64,000 nucleotides of DNA from Paludibacteraceae bacterium (GTDB taxonomy: Bacteria; Bacteroidota; Bacteroidia; Bacteroidales; Paludibacteraceae), in assembly GCA_017417025.1 (NCBI GenBank), contig JAFPZY010000042.1:29925-93924 (forward strand), given 5' to 3'. The notes under the pieces were generated by a model that was not told the origin of the DNA, did no database searches, and saw nothing but the letters and a program-made list of their open reading frames with translations. This document shows, piece by piece, positions 14,648 through 24,720 of the stretch (the first letter of the stretch is position 1; each line of letters begins with the position of its first letter). The translations under genes were made by a program, and so were the position numbers.

Positions 14648-15517
14648 ATGAAAGCATTTGTATTTCCCGGACAGGGAGCACAATACGCGGGAATGGGAAA
14701 AGACCTGTATGACGCCTATCCCGTGGCCAAAGAGATGTTTGAACAGGCAAACGAGATACTCGGTTTCCGCATCACCGATGTGATGTTCGGCGATGACAGC
14801 GAAGCCCTGAAACAGACACGCGTGACACAGCCTGCAGTGTTCATCCACTCGGTGATAGCGAGCCGCGTGATGACGATAATGCAGCCTGACATGGTGGCAG
14901 GACACAGTTTGGGCGAATACTCGGCATTGGTGGCCTGCGGTGCGCTTCGCTATGAAGACGCTCTGATGCTTGTGAGCAAGCGCGCAGCCGCGATGCAGAA
15001 AGCGTGCGAGCGTCAGGATAGCACGATGGCTGCCATATTGGGCATGGCGGACGAGGACGTGGACGAGGTGTGCCGCAACGTGAGCGGTGAAGTGGTGGTG
15101 GCCGCCAACTTCAACTGCCCCGGGCAGGTGGTGATAAGCGGGACGACAGCGGGCGTGGACGAAGCCTGCAGACGGCTGAAAGAGGCCGGTGCGAAACGCG
15201 CGCTGAAGCTGCAGGTGGGCGGAGCCTTCCACAGTCCGCTGATGGAACCCGCCGCAGAGGAACTGAAAGAGGCTATACTCGCCACCGAGTTCCATCACCC
15301 CGAATGCCCTGTTTATCAGAACGTGAACGCCTATCCGCAGACCGACGAGGAGAGCATAAGACAGAACCTGCTGCTGCAACTGACCGCTCCGGTGAGATGG
15401 ACGCAGACGATAAGGAACATGGTGGTGGACGGCGCGACAGAGTTCTACGAGTTCGGTCCGGGCGACGTGCTGAAAGGACTGATAAGGAAGATTGCTCCGG
15501 AAGTGACAGTGGGATGA
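14648..15517 (+). CDS. fabD: Malonyl-CoA-ACP transacylase
   Basis: The 289-residue enzyme loads malonyl groups onto acyl carrier protein for fatty-acid synthesis. Diagnostic blocks are FPGQGAQYAGMG (6-17), the nucleophile motif GHSLGEYSA (Ser87) and GAFHSPLM carrying the catalytic His near residue 195; QPAVF and the C-terminal FGPGDVLKGLI are also family-typical. Start 14648 is the ATG just after a TTGATAA repeat. No promoter box is visible, and it may be read through from the toxin-antitoxin and ettA genes. Confidence 0.96.
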   Translation: MKAFVFPGQGAQYAGMGKDLYDAYPVAKEMFEQANEILGFRITDVMFGDDSEALKQTRVTQPAVFIHSVIASRVMTIMQPDMVAGHSLGEYSALVACGALRYEDALMLVSKRAAAMQKACERQDSTMAAILGMADEDVDEVCRNVSGEVVVAANFNCPGQVVISGTTAGVDEACRRLKEAGAKRALKLQVGGAFHSPLMEPAAEELKEAILATEFHHPECPVYQNVNAYPQTDEESIRQNLLLQLTAPVRWTQTIRNMVVDGATEFYEFGPGDVLKGLIRKIAPEVTVG

Positions 15518-15518
15518 G

Positions 15519-15562
15519 AGGAATGAGGAATGAGGAATGAGGAGTTAGGAATGAGGAATGGG
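15519..15562. repeat. GAGGAAT 7-bp tandem repeat after fabD
   Basis: Six degenerate units (gaggaat, gaggaat, gaggaat, gaggagtta, ggaat, gaggaat) start one base after the fabD stop codon. The repeat begins with the same GATGAGAGGAATG letters as the end of the gene. Confidence 0.75.
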
Positions 15563-15589
15563 ACAAGCCATCGGCGCACCTAAAGAGAC

Positions 15590-15627
15590 AGGGCGTGACA
15601 CGGTACTGATACGGTAGTGTGACGGTA
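15590..15627 (+). repeat. Dispersed TGATACGGTAG element, copy 2
   Basis: Reads AGGGCGTGACACGGTAC, TGATACGGTAG, TGTGACGGTA. It differs from copies 1 and 3 at a few bases only and lies 68 nt before aspS. Confidence 0.8.
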
Positions 15628-15694
15628 GAAACCTGCGGAAAAGACATGAAAACAGCAAGATAGAAAAGCAAAATAATAAAACAACAACATAACT

Positions 15695-17443
15695 ATGTAC
15701 AGAACAAAGACTTGCGGCGAGTTGCGACTCGCCGATGTGAACCAGACGGTGACTCTTGCCGGCTGGGTTCAGCGGATAAGAAAAATGGGGGGAATGACCT
15801 TTATAGACCTGCGCGACCGATACGGGATAACACAGCTGGCTTTCAACCAGGGCACCGAGGCCTTTGAGAAAGCCAACAGCGCCGGACGCGAGTATGTGCT
15901 GCAGGCAACGGGTAAAGTGATTGAAAGACAGAGCAAAAACCCTCAACTGCCCACAGGCGAAATAGAGATAGAAGTGTCGGAACTGCGCGTGCTGAATCCG
16001 GCTCTGACCCCTCCATTCACCATAGAGGACGAAAGCGACGGCGGGGACGACCTGAGAATGAAATACAGGTATCTGGACCTGCGGCGCAATTGTGTGCGCA
16101 AGAACCTGGAACTGAGGCACAAAATGGCGTTTGAAGTCAGGCGGTACCTTGACCAGCAAGGCTTCCTTGAGGTGGAGACACCAGTGCTGGTGAACTCGAC
16201 CCCCGAGGGCGCACGCGACTTTGTAGTGCCGAGCCGCATGAACCCCGGACAGTTCTACGCCCTACCACAGAGTCCGCAGATACTGAAACAGCTGCTGATG
16301 GTGAGCGGTTTTGACCGTTACTTCCAGATAGTGAAGTGCTTCCGCGACGAGGACCTTCGCGCCGACCGTCAGCCGGAGTTCACCCAGATAGACTGCGAGA
16401 TGTCGTTTGTGGAACAGGAAGATATACTTCAGATGTTCGAGGGTATGAGCCGTCATCTGTTCAAGACGATACTCGGCATCGACCTTCCGGCACTGCCTCG
16501 CATGACTTGGGCCGACGCGATGAAGTACTACGGCAGCGACAAGCCAGACACGCGTTTCGGCATGCGCTTTGTGGAACTGCAAGACATCTTCCATGCGCAC
16601 CCCGGCTTCAGCGTGTTCGACCAGGCCGCTTACATAGGCGGGATATGCGCCAAAGGTGCCGCCTCATACACCCGCAAGCAGATAGACCAACTGACTGAAT
16701 ATGTGCGCCGTCCGCAGATAGGCGCCAAAGGCATGGTTTATGCGAGGGTGGAGCAGGACGGCAGCGTGAAATCGAGCGTGGACAAGTTCTACGGGCCGGA
16801 AGTGCTCGGCGAAGCAGCCAAAGCAATGGAGGCCGAAGCGGGCGACCTGATACTGATACTGAGCGGCGAGGACGCGATGAAGACCCGTAAACAGCTGAGT
16901 GAGTTGCGTTTAGAGATGGGACGGCAGCTCGGTCTGCGCGACCCGAAGAAGTTCAGCTGTCTGTGGGTGATAGACTTCCCGATGTACGAATGGTCGGACG
17001 AGGAGCAGCGTCTGATGGCGATGCATCATCCGTTCACCAGTCCGAAACCGGAAGATATACCTCTGCTTGACACAGACCCCGCGTCCGTGCGCGCGAATGC
17101 GTATGATATGGTGATTAACGGCGTAGAGGTCGGCGGCGGCAGCATCCGTATCCACGATGCACAGCTGCAGGAAAAGATATTCGAGGTGCTTGGCTTCACA
17201 CCAGAACAGGCCCAGCAGAAGTTCGGCTTCCTGATGAACGCGTTCAAGTACGGAGCACCGCCTCACGGAGGTCTGGCATACGGCTTGGACCGCTTTGTGA
17301 GTCTGTTTGCGGGCTTGGACAGCATCCGCGACTGCATAGCGTTCCCGAAGAACAACCAGGGCAAAGACGTGATGCTTGGCGCTCCTGGCGTGATAGACCA
17401 GGTGCAATTGGACGAGCTGCAGATAGATATAAGGAAGAAGTGA
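15695..17443 (+). CDS. aspS: Aspartyl-tRNA synthetase, bacterial type
   Basis: The 582-residue enzyme charges tRNA-Asp. It has the N-terminal OB-fold anticodon domain ([20 protein letters not shown]), the class II motif 2 ([18 protein letters not shown]), the inserted GAD domain typical of bacterial AspRS, and motif 3 ([12 protein letters not shown]) close to the end. Length fits the family (about 585). It is followed by an unusually long repeat-filled gap before lon. Confidence 0.97.
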   Translation: MYRTKTCGELRLADVNQTVTLAGWVQRIRKMGGMTFIDLRDRYGITQLAFNQGTEAFEKANSAGREYVLQATGKVIERQSKNPQLPTGEIEIEVSELRVLNPALTPPFTIEDESDGGDDLRMKYRYLDLRRNCVRKNLELRHKMAFEVRRYLDQQGFLEVETPVLVNSTPEGARDFVVPSRMNPGQFYALPQSPQILKQLLMVSGFDRYFQIVKCFRDEDLRADRQPEFTQIDCEMSFVEQEDILQMFEGMSRHLFKTILGIDLPALPRMTWADAMKYYGSDKPDTRFGMRFVELQDIFHAHPGFSVFDQAAYIGGICAKGAASYTRKQIDQLTEYVRRPQIGAKGMVYARVEQDGSVKSSVDKFYGPEVLGEAAKAMEAEAGDLILILSGEDAMKTRKQLSELRLEMGRQLGLRDPKKFSCLWVIDFPMYEWSDEEQRLMAMHHPFTSPKPEDIPLLDTDPASVRANAYDMVINGVEVGGGSIRIHDAQLQEKIFEVLGFTPEQAQQKFGFLMNAFKYGAPPHGGLAYGLDRFVSLFAGLDSIRDCIAFPKNNQGKDVMLGAPGVIDQVQLDELQIDIRKK

Positions 17444-17462
17444 GGCATAAATTTTAATGTAT

Positions 17463-17550
17463 AAATTGCAAGACCATTATCAAGGCACAGGTATTTTATA
17501 ATTGTGAAATTGCAAGACCATTATCAAGGCACAAGTATTTTATAATTGTG
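17463..17550. repeat. 44-bp tandem duplication after aspS
   Basis: Units 17463-17506 and 17507-17550 are adjacent and differ at one base. Each ends in tattttataattgtg. The duplication starts 20 nt after the aspS stop codon. Confidence 0.9.
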
Positions 17551-18169
17551 ATTATGTAAAATAGCATTTTGGGAGAGTAAGGATACTCTGAGAAAGTACG
17601 AAAAACTAAAAAAAATAAATACAGGAGAAAAAAAATAAAAACAGGAGAAAAAAACTAAGGAACAAGGCTCCCATAAGGACTATAAGGAATAAACAAGGCT
17701 CCCATAAGGGACTATAAGGAATAAAAAACTTTAGGAACAAGGGAAAAACCTAAAAAAAGCCTAAAAAACGAGGAAGACCTAAAAAAAATACAAGGAAAGT
17801 AAAAAACAAAGGAAAGCCCCTTAAAAGCAAAGTAAAAAAAAACTAAGGAACAAGGCTCCCATAAGGGACTATAAGGAATAAAAAACTTAAGGAACAATGG
17901 AACTTCCCCCTAAAGAAAAAGCCTAAAAAACGAGGAAAACCTAAAAAAACAATAGTATTTTGGGAGAGTAAGGAAACTATGAGAAACCCCTAAAGAAAAA
18001 GCCTAAAAAACGAGGAAGACCTAAAAAAAATAGAAAGAAAACAAAGGCAAGCCCCTTAAAAACAAAGGAAAGACCCTTAATAACAAAGGAAAAAACAAAG
18101 GAAAGACCCTTAATAACAAAGGAAAAAACTTAAAACAAAGAAAAAACTAAAAACAAAGGAAAAAACCGA
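17551..18169 (+). repeat. Purine-rich mosaic of repeats between aspS and lon
   Basis: About 600 bp of strongly purine-rich plus-strand DNA with no usable frame. Recurrent pieces include ggctcccataagggact with ataaggaataaa (around 17670, 17700 and 17855), gcctaaaaaacgaggaa (17759, 17921, 18001), ttttgggagagtaagga (17567 and 17956) and aaggaaagacccttaataac (twice after 18060). No promoter of the usual type was found for lon, although it must begin near the end of this stretch. Confidence 0.75.
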
Positions 18170-20611
18170 ATGACATATAATTTTGAAGATAATTTTGAAG
18201 AAGACGGGACCGAGAACGCACAAATGATATCCCTCCTTGACGGGAACGATGCGCCTCACGGTTTCAGTCTGCACACCGGCGACGTACTCGGTGTACTGCC
18301 GCTGCGTAACATGGTGCTATTCCCCGGCGTGCTGCTGCCGGTGACAGTGAGCCGGCCGAAATCGCAGAAACTGGTGGTGAAAGCCTACGAGCAGGAAAAG
18401 GCGATAGCCGTCCTCTGCCAGAAAGAACGCGACACTCAGGAACCGACCGCGGAAGACCTGTACGACTTCGGGACGGCAGCCCGCATAGTGCGCGTGATAG
18501 AACTACCCGACTCGAGCCTGATGGTGATACTGGAAGGCATTGACAGAGTGCAGGTTGAGGAGTTCAGCGCCACCCGCAGCAATGTGATAAAAGCCCGCGT
18601 GACCGTAGTTCCGGAGCAGTTTCCGAAACGCGGTGACAAGCATTTTCTGGCCGTTGTGAGCAACATAAAAGACCAGGCGATACAGGTGCTCAAACACACG
18701 GAGAACATGTCGCAGGAGGCGGGAATGATGCTCCGCAGCATAGACAATCCCCCCACCCTTGTGAACTACATCTGCGTGAACTTCGGCATCAAGATAGCCG
18801 ACAAGCAGCAACTGCTGATGGACACGTCGATAGAGGCCCGGTCGCTGCACCTGCTCGAGATACTGAACAAGGAGGTGCAAATGCTTGAGATGAAGGCAGA
18901 TATACAGACCAAGACGCGTGAGGAGATAGACAAAGAGCAACGCGAATACTACCTTCACCAGCAACTTGAGACGATTCAGAAAGAGCTTGGCGACACGGGT
19001 GCGCAGATAGCCAAAGACCTTGAGGAAAAAGCGAAAGGCAAGCACTGGCCCGAGCGCGTAGAGACCCTGTTCCGCGAGGAGCTGAAGCGTCTTCAGCGCA
19101 CCCAAGCCCACTCGCCCGAATACAGTCTCCAGCAGACCTACCTGGAGACCCTGCTCGAACTGCCGTGGGACGACTGCACCGAGGACAACTTCGACATACG
19201 TCATGCGCAGGAGGTGCTGGACCATGACCACTACGGCATGGAGAAAGTGAAGGAGCGCATAATAGAGTATCTCGCCGTGCTCAAACAGATGGCAAAAGCG
19301 GAGTCGGAAGGTCGCAAGCCGCAGGATTTCAAGGCCCCCATACTATGTCTGTACGGCCCTCCGGGCGTGGGTAAGACCAGTCTGGGCAAATCGGTGGCGA
19401 CAGCGTTAGGGCGCAAATACGCCCGCATCTCGCTCGGCGGCCTGCATGACGAGGCGGAGATACGCGGACACCGGCGGACCTACATAGGAGCCATGCCAGG
19501 ACGCATAATAGAGAACCTGAAGAAGGTGAAAAGCTCGAACACCGTGTTCGTCCTCGACGAGATAGACAAGACCGGCGCAGACTACAAAGGCGACCCGACA
19601 TCGGCCCTGCTGGAAGTGCTGGACCCCGAGCAGAACAACACCTTCCACGACAACTACCTCGACATCGACTACGACCTGAGCAAGGTGCTGTTCATAGCCA
19701 CAGCCAACAGCTTAGAGAGTATCCCCCGCCCTCTTTTAGACCGCTTAGAGCTCATAGAGATGACCGGCTACTCGATAGAGGAAAAAGAGGAAATAGCCAA
19801 GCGCCACCTTCTGCCGAAAGAACTGGAGCAGCACGGCCTGAAGCCCTCACAACTGAGGCTGAAGAAGGAAGTGACGGAGCATATAATAGATGATTACACG
19901 CGCGAGTCAGGCGTGCGCGCGTTAGAGAGGCAGATAGCGAAAGTGTGCAGGAAAGTGGTGACACGCATAGCCCTCGAAGAGGAGTACAATGTGTCGGTGA
20001 CCAAAGAAGACCTGATAACGTACTTAGGGCAGCCCCGCTACAGCCGCGACAGCTACGAGAACAACCGCTATACAGGCGTTGTGACAGGTCTGGCATGGAC
20101 ACAGGTGGGCGGCGAGATACTCTTCATAGAGACAAGCCTCTCGCCCGCCAAAACCCCCACCCTGACGCTGACAGGCAACCTCGGCGACGTGATGAAAGAG
20201 TCGGCAACGCTGGCTCTGGGCTACATAAAAGCGCATGCCAAAGAGTTCGGCATCAAGAACAAGGACATAGAGACGCACTCAGTCCATATACACGTTCCGG
20301 AAGGAGCGATACCGAAAGACGGCCCGAGCGCGGGCATCACCATAACGACGGCACTTGTGTCCGCATTCACAGGCAGGAAAGTGCGCCCGAAAGTGGCAAT
20401 GACCGGCGAAATGACTCTGCGGGGGAAAGTGCTGCCCATAGGCGGTGTGAAAGAGAAACTGCTGGCAGCCAAACGCGCCGGAATAACAGACATAGTGATG
20501 TGCGAAGACAACCGCAAGGACGTGGCTGAGATACCAGCCGTATATCTGAAAGGATTAGATATACACTTTGTCAGGGAGATAAAGGAAGTAATAGATTTTG
20601 CACTGCTATGA
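18170..20611 (+). CDS. lon: ATP-dependent protease Lon
   Basis: The 813-residue protein has all three Lon parts: N-terminal substrate domain (VLPLRNMVLFPGVLLPV), AAA+ module with Walker A YGPPGVGKTS and Walker B FVLDEIDK, and the C-terminal peptidase with catalytic Ser720 (KDGPSAGIT) and Lys763 (GGVKEK). It degrades misfolded and regulatory proteins in the cytoplasm. It opens a closely packed plus-strand run: the next gene overlaps by 4 nt, and tex, the LuxR-type regulator, tilS and aroE follow at gaps of 12-24 nt. Isoleucine is mostly encoded by ATA. Confidence 0.97.
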   Translation: MTYNFEDNFEEDGTENAQMISLLDGNDAPHGFSLHTGDVLGVLPLRNMVLFPGVLLPVTVSRPKSQKLVVKAYEQEKAIAVLCQKERDTQEPTAEDLYDFGTAARIVRVIELPDSSLMVILEGIDRVQVEEFSATRSNVIKARVTVVPEQFPKRGDKHFLAVVSNIKDQAIQVLKHTENMSQEAGMMLRSIDNPPTLVNYICVNFGIKIADKQQLLMDTSIEARSLHLLEILNKEVQMLEMKADIQTKTREEIDKEQREYYLHQQLETIQKELGDTGAQIAKDLEEKAKGKHWPERVETLFREELKRLQRTQAHSPEYSLQQTYLETLLELPWDDCTEDNFDIRHAQEVLDHDHYGMEKVKERIIEYLAVLKQMAKAESEGRKPQDFKAPILCLYGPPGVGKTSLGKSVATALGRKYARISLGGLHDEAEIRGHRRTYIGAMPGRIIENLKKVKSSNTVFVLDEIDKTGADYKGDPTSALLEVLDPEQNNTFHDNYLDIDYDLSKVLFIATANSLESIPRPLLDRLELIEMTGYSIEEKEEIAKRHLLPKELEQHGLKPSQLRLKKEVTEHIIDDYTRESGVRALERQIAKVCRKVVTRIALEEEYNVSVTKEDLITYLGQPRYSRDSYENNRYTGVVTGLAWTQVGGEILFIETSLSPAKTPTLTLTGNLGDVMKESATLALGYIKAHAKEFGIKNKDIETHSVHIHVPEGAIPKDGPSAGITITTALVSAFTGRKVRPKVAMTGEMTLRGKVLPIGGVKEKLLAAKRAGITDIVMCEDNRKDVAEIPAVYLKGLDIHFVREIKEVIDFALL

Positions 20612-21666
20612 TTCTGCTGATATTCTTTCTGCTGCTTGCGCTAATGGTGTCGTTCCTGTGTTCGACGCTTGAGTCGGTGCTGATGAGCACCACGCTGAGC
20701 TACATCACCCTCCGTGAGAACGAAGGCTACAAGCCCGCCACCCTGATGAAAGCCTACAAGACCGAGCCGGAAAAAGCCCTTGCGGCTATTCTGTCGCTCA
20801 ACACGATAGCCAACACCGTTGGCGCCGCCGGTGTGGGCAGGCAGGCCGTGGCAGTGTTCGGCGAGGTGTGGTTCGGCGTTGTGAGTGCCATAATGACACT
20901 GCTGATACTGATATTTGCGGAGATAATCCCGAAGACCATCGGGACCACCTACTGGAAGCACCTCATGGGCTTTACGGCACACGCTATACGCCTGCTAATA
21001 GCAGTGCTCTACCCCTTTGTTCTGCTAATACGCTGGGTGACAAGCCGTTTCCCCGAGCCGGAAGAGGCTGCCGTCAGCCGCGAAGAGGTCATTGCCATGG
21101 CCAATGTGGGCGAAGAGGAAGGCGTGATAGAAGAAGACGAGAACAAGATAATCCGCAACGTGATGCGGCTTGACGACATCAAGGCTTATGACGTAATGAC
21201 GCCGCGCGTCGTGGCAAGCATCGCACCCGAGCAGATGACGCTCAAGGAGTTCTACGACACCGACAAGTACGACCACTTCTCGCGCATACCTGTCTATGCC
21301 GACTCACCGGAGTACATAACAGGCTATGTATTAAGGAACGACGTGCTCGAAGACCTTGCCGAAGACCACTTCAAGAAGACGCTGAAAGAGATAAAACGCC
21401 CGCTGCCGCAGTTCAACGAGGAAATGACAGTAGGCGACATCTTTGACCAGCTGCTGAAGCAGAAATCGCAAATCAGCATAGTGATTGACGAGTACGGCTG
21501 CTTCCAGGGGATACTGACGTTGGAGGACGTGATAGAGACCATATTCGGGTTAGAGATCATAGACGAAAACGACGAAGTGACAGACATGCAGCAGTACGCC
21601 CGCGAAAGATGGAAACAACGGCAGAAACGCTACAAACCGTTAGCGAAAAAGACCCCGGAAACATGA
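20608..21666 (+). CDS. CNNM/CorC-type membrane protein with CBS domains
   Basis: The 352-residue protein has the DUF21/CNNM membrane domain (about residues 1-145, four hydrophobic segments, with SLNTIANTVGAAGVG and the FAEIIPKTIGT block), then an acidic linker with EEGVIEEDENKIIRNVMRLDD and a pair of CBS domains (DVMTPRVVA..., SIVIDEYGCFQGILTLEDVIE). CNNM proteins are linked to Mg2+/Na+ export. The short C-terminus lacks the CorC_HlyC domain. It overlaps the lon stop (ATGA), so it is translated from the same transcript. Confidence 0.9.
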   Translation: MILLIFFLLLALMVSFLCSTLESVLMSTTLSYITLRENEGYKPATLMKAYKTEPEKALAAILSLNTIANTVGAAGVGRQAVAVFGEVWFGVVSAIMTLLILIFAEIIPKTIGTTYWKHLMGFTAHAIRLLIAVLYPFVLLIRWVTSRFPEPEEAAVSREEVIAMANVGEEEGVIEEDENKIIRNVMRLDDIKAYDVMTPRVVASIAPEQMTLKEFYDTDKYDHFSRIPVYADSPEYITGYVLRNDVLEDLAEDHFKKTLKEIKRPLPQFNEEMTVGDIFDQLLKQKSQISIVIDEYGCFQGILTLEDVIETIFGLEIIDENDEVTDMQQYARERWKQRQKRYKPLAKKTPET

Positions 21667-21690
21667 TATGTGCCACGCCGGAACGGCAAT

Positions 21691-23796
21691 ATGTCACAAA
21701 ACATGAATTATCCAGACATAATATCATCGCGTACCGGCATCGCCGCCAAACAGGTGGATGCCACAATACGGCTTCTTGACGACAAAGCGACCATCCCCTT
21801 TATCGCCCGCTACAGGAAAGAGCGTACCGGCGGCCTGGACGAAGTGGAGATAGCCAGTATAAATGAGGAATACGCGCGCCTGCGCGAGCTTGAAGAGCGC
21901 AAAAAGACCGTCATCCGCAGCATAGAGGAGCAAGGGAAAATGAGCAACCAGTTGCGGCGGCGGATAGACGAATGCACGGACAATGCGGAGCTGGAGGACA
22001 TCTACCTGCCCTACAAGCCGCACCGCAAGACCCGCGCAGATGTGGCCCGCGAACACGGGCTACAGCCCCTTGCCGACATGCTGATGAGGCAGCAGTACGG
22101 CCGACTAACGGCCACGGAAAGCGACCTTGAAGGGGCACGCGACATAATAGCGGAGACAGTGGCACAGGACACGCGGGCAAGGCAGGCGGTGAGACGGGAG
22201 TTCACCTACTCAGCCACACTGACAACCAAGCCGGTAAAAGAGAAAGAGGACACACCTGAAGCCCAGAACTACAGGGACTATTTCGCCGTGAACGAACCAC
22301 TGCGGCGCATCAGCAGCCACAGACTGCTCGCCATACGCCGCGCCGAAAAAGAGGGCTTCCTGCGTGCCGACATATCGCCGGACAAAGAGAAGTGCATAGA
22401 GAAACTATGCTCCCTGTTCGTCAAGAACGGCAGCGAGGCTGCACACCAGGTGCAGGCGGCAGTGGAAGACAGCTACCGCAGACTGCTGAAGCCCGCAATA
22501 GAAACAGAGTTTGCCGCATTGAGCAAGGAACGTGCCGACACCGCCGCGATACAGATTTTCGCGCAGAACCTCAGGCAGTTGCTCATGGACTCGCCCCTCG
22601 GACAGAAAAGAGTGATAGCCATAGACCCGGGTTTCCGCACCGGCTGCAAGACCGTTGTGCTCAGCGCACAAGGCGACCTTCTCCGGCACGAGGTGCTGCA
22701 CCTGCGCATGATGAACTCCGCCCGACTGCTCTGCGAGCTCATACGGCAGTACGCGACAGAGGCCATAGCCATAGGCAACGGCACAGCAAGCCGCGAGACG
22801 GAGGAGTTTGTGCGCACAGTGATAGCAGGGATAGAGGCGGACAAACGGCCGCAAGTGTTCGTAGTGAGCGAGAACGGAGCATCGGTGTACTCTGCAAGCC
22901 AGACGGCAAGGGAGGAATTTCCGGACGAAGACGTGACAGTGAGGGGGGCGGTGTCGATAGGCCGCCGGCTGATGGACCCGCTTGCGGAGTTGGTGAAGAT
23001 AGACCCCAAGTCAATCGGCGTGGGACAATACCAGCACGATGTGGACCAGAAGAGACTGCGCGAGAGTTTGGAGCAGACAGTGGAATCGGTTGTAAACCAG
23101 GTGGGTGTGGACGTGAACACCGCCAGCCGCTACCTGCTGACATATATATCAGGCGTTGGTCCTTCGCTGGCACAGAACATAGTGGACTACCGCTCCGCCA
23201 ACGGTCCGTTCAGCAGCCGCGAGCAGCTGAAAAAAGTGCCCAAACTCGGAGCCAAGACCTTTGAGCAGGCCGCCGGTTTCCTGCGCGTGAGCGGTTCCGG
23301 CAACCCGCTTGACAACTCGGCGGTACATCCGGAGAGATACGCGCTTGTGGAGCGCATGGCGCGCGATGCAGGCTGTACTTTAGCAGAGCTGATACAGGAC
23401 AAGCAGAAGCGGGAACAGATTGATATAGAGAAGTATGTGTCAGACGAAGCGGGCCTCCCCACCCTGACCGACATCATGCACGAACTGGAGAAACCCGGAC
23501 GGGACCCGAGGACACAGGCTGAAGAGTTCAGTTTCGACAACAGCGTCCACACCATAGACGACCTGCGCGAAGGCATGGAACTGCCGGGCATAGTGACCAA
23601 CATAGCCGCCTTCGGCGTGTTTGTGGACATAGGCGTGCACAAAGACGGGCTGGTGCACATCTCGCAACTTGCCGACCGCCGCGTCAGCTCGCCGGACGAA
23701 GTGGTGAGACTGCACCAGAAAGTGCGTGTCAGAGTGCTTGAAGTGGAACACGACCGCGGCCGTATAAAACTGACAATGAGAGGAATAAATAAATGA
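21691..23796 (+). CDS. tex: Tex family RNA-binding transcription accessory protein
   Basis: A 701-residue protein with the Tex architecture: N-terminal helical part (ATIPFIARYRKERTGGLDE), YqgF-like domain (AIDPGFRTGCKTVVL), helix-hairpin-helix pair (INVNTASRYLLTYISGVG-like, here VDVNTASRYLLTYISGVG) and a C-terminal S1 domain (GMELPGIVTNIAAFGVFVDI). Tex binds nucleic acid and RNA polymerase and affects transcription. The start is uncertain: ATG at 21691 or 21703 is preferred to a GTG at 21670. Confidence 0.94.
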   Translation: MSQNMNYPDIISSRTGIAAKQVDATIRLLDDKATIPFIARYRKERTGGLDEVEIASINEEYARLRELEERKKTVIRSIEEQGKMSNQLRRRIDECTDNAELEDIYLPYKPHRKTRADVAREHGLQPLADMLMRQQYGRLTATESDLEGARDIIAETVAQDTRARQAVRREFTYSATLTTKPVKEKEDTPEAQNYRDYFAVNEPLRRISSHRLLAIRRAEKEGFLRADISPDKEKCIEKLCSLFVKNGSEAAHQVQAAVEDSYRRLLKPAIETEFAALSKERADTAAIQIFAQNLRQLLMDSPLGQKRVIAIDPGFRTGCKTVVLSAQGDLLRHEVLHLRMMNSARLLCELIRQYATEAIAIGNGTASRETEEFVRTVIAGIEADKRPQVFVVSENGASVYSASQTAREEFPDEDVTVRGAVSIGRRLMDPLAELVKIDPKSIGVGQYQHDVDQKRLRESLEQTVESVVNQVGVDVNTASRYLLTYISGVGPSLAQNIVDYRSANGPFSSREQLKKVPKLGAKTFEQAAGFLRVSGSGNPLDNSAVHPERYALVERMARDAGCTLAELIQDKQKREQIDIEKYVSDEAGLPTLTDIMHELEKPGRDPRTQAEEFSFDNSVHTIDDLREGMELPGIVTNIAAFGVFVDIGVHKDGLVHISQLADRRVSSPDEVVRLHQKVRVRVLEVEHDRGRIKLTMRGINK

Positions 23797-23808
23797 TTGT
23801 TGATAGTT

Positions 23809-24708
23809 ATGACATACACGGTTAATGACAAAATGAGCCTCTTTCTGCAGAACGAGCATGAGGCGATACAGTTGATAAACCGCCTCCACCTGCCACTCGG
23901 CGTTGGAGAAAAGACCATTGCGCAAGTGTGCGAAGAAGAAGGCATAGACCCGCACACCTTCATAAAAATGGCAAACTACATATCCACATGCTCCGCGCGC
24001 CTCTGCCGCGACATGAGCCGTGCAGAGATATGGCAGAAAATAGACAATGCAAACCACAAAGAGCCAACAGACATAGAGACCGTGATGAGGTACATCAAGA
24101 ACGGGCATACCTATTTCCTTGATTTCCAGCTGCCACGCATAAGGCAGGAACTGATTTCAGCCCTCGGACCAATTCTGGCGACAAGCAAGGTGGCTGTGCT
24201 CATCATACGCTTCTACGACGAATATGTGGAGGAAATACAAACACACATAGAACACGAGAACCAGAACGCCTTCCACCTGCACAAGACAGACGACCGGCAT
24301 ATAGCCGACAAACTGAGCGAACTGAAGAACCTGATAATCAAGTTCTACCCAGGGAAGGCCGACAAAGAACTGTTTACAGCCCTGCACGACATCAGCGAGA
24401 TTGAAGAGGAACTGAAAATACACTGCGCCATAGAGGAAGACCTGCTTATACCCGCTCTCGGCAAACATGGACACGGCGAGGAGCCCGAACACACGCAGCA
24501 TGAAAACGACGAAGAACTGAGCGCAAGAGAGAAAGAAGTGCTGAAAGAAGTGGTGAACGGCTTGAGCAACAAAGAGATAGCCAACAAACTGAACATCTCG
24601 ACACACACCGTAATATCGCACCGCAAGAACATCACCCGCAAACTGGATATTCACTCCGTAGCCGGACTCACCATCTATGCGTTAGTGAACGGCTTAGCGG
24701 ACTTGTAA
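23809..24708 (+). CDS. LuxR-type regulator with hemerythrin-like sensor domain
   Basis: The 299-residue protein combines three parts. Residues 1-75 resemble the ScdA/YtfE N-terminal domain (VGEKTIAQVCEEEGIDPHTF). The middle is a hemerythrin-like four-helix bundle with His/Glu ligands spaced over several helices (NGHTYFLDFQLPRI, IQTHIEHEN, IHCAIEEDLLIPAL). The C-terminus is a LuxR helix-turn-helix (LSAREKEVLKEVVNGLSNKE, then ISTHTVISHRKNITRKL). It likely binds a di-iron centre and reports NO, oxygen or iron damage. It lies 12 nt after tex and 12 nt before tilS. Confidence 0.85.
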   Translation: MTYTVNDKMSLFLQNEHEAIQLINRLHLPLGVGEKTIAQVCEEEGIDPHTFIKMANYISTCSARLCRDMSRAEIWQKIDNANHKEPTDIETVMRYIKNGHTYFLDFQLPRIRQELISALGPILATSKVAVLIIRFYDEYVEEIQTHIEHENQNAFHLHKTDDRHIADKLSELKNLIIKFYPGKADKELFTALHDISEIEEELKIHCAIEEDLLIPALGKHGHGEEPEHTQHENDEELSAREKEVLKEVVNGLSNKEIANKLNISTHTVISHRKNITRKLDIHSVAGLTIYALVNGLADL

Positions 24709-24720
24709 GGCTTAGAGAGG

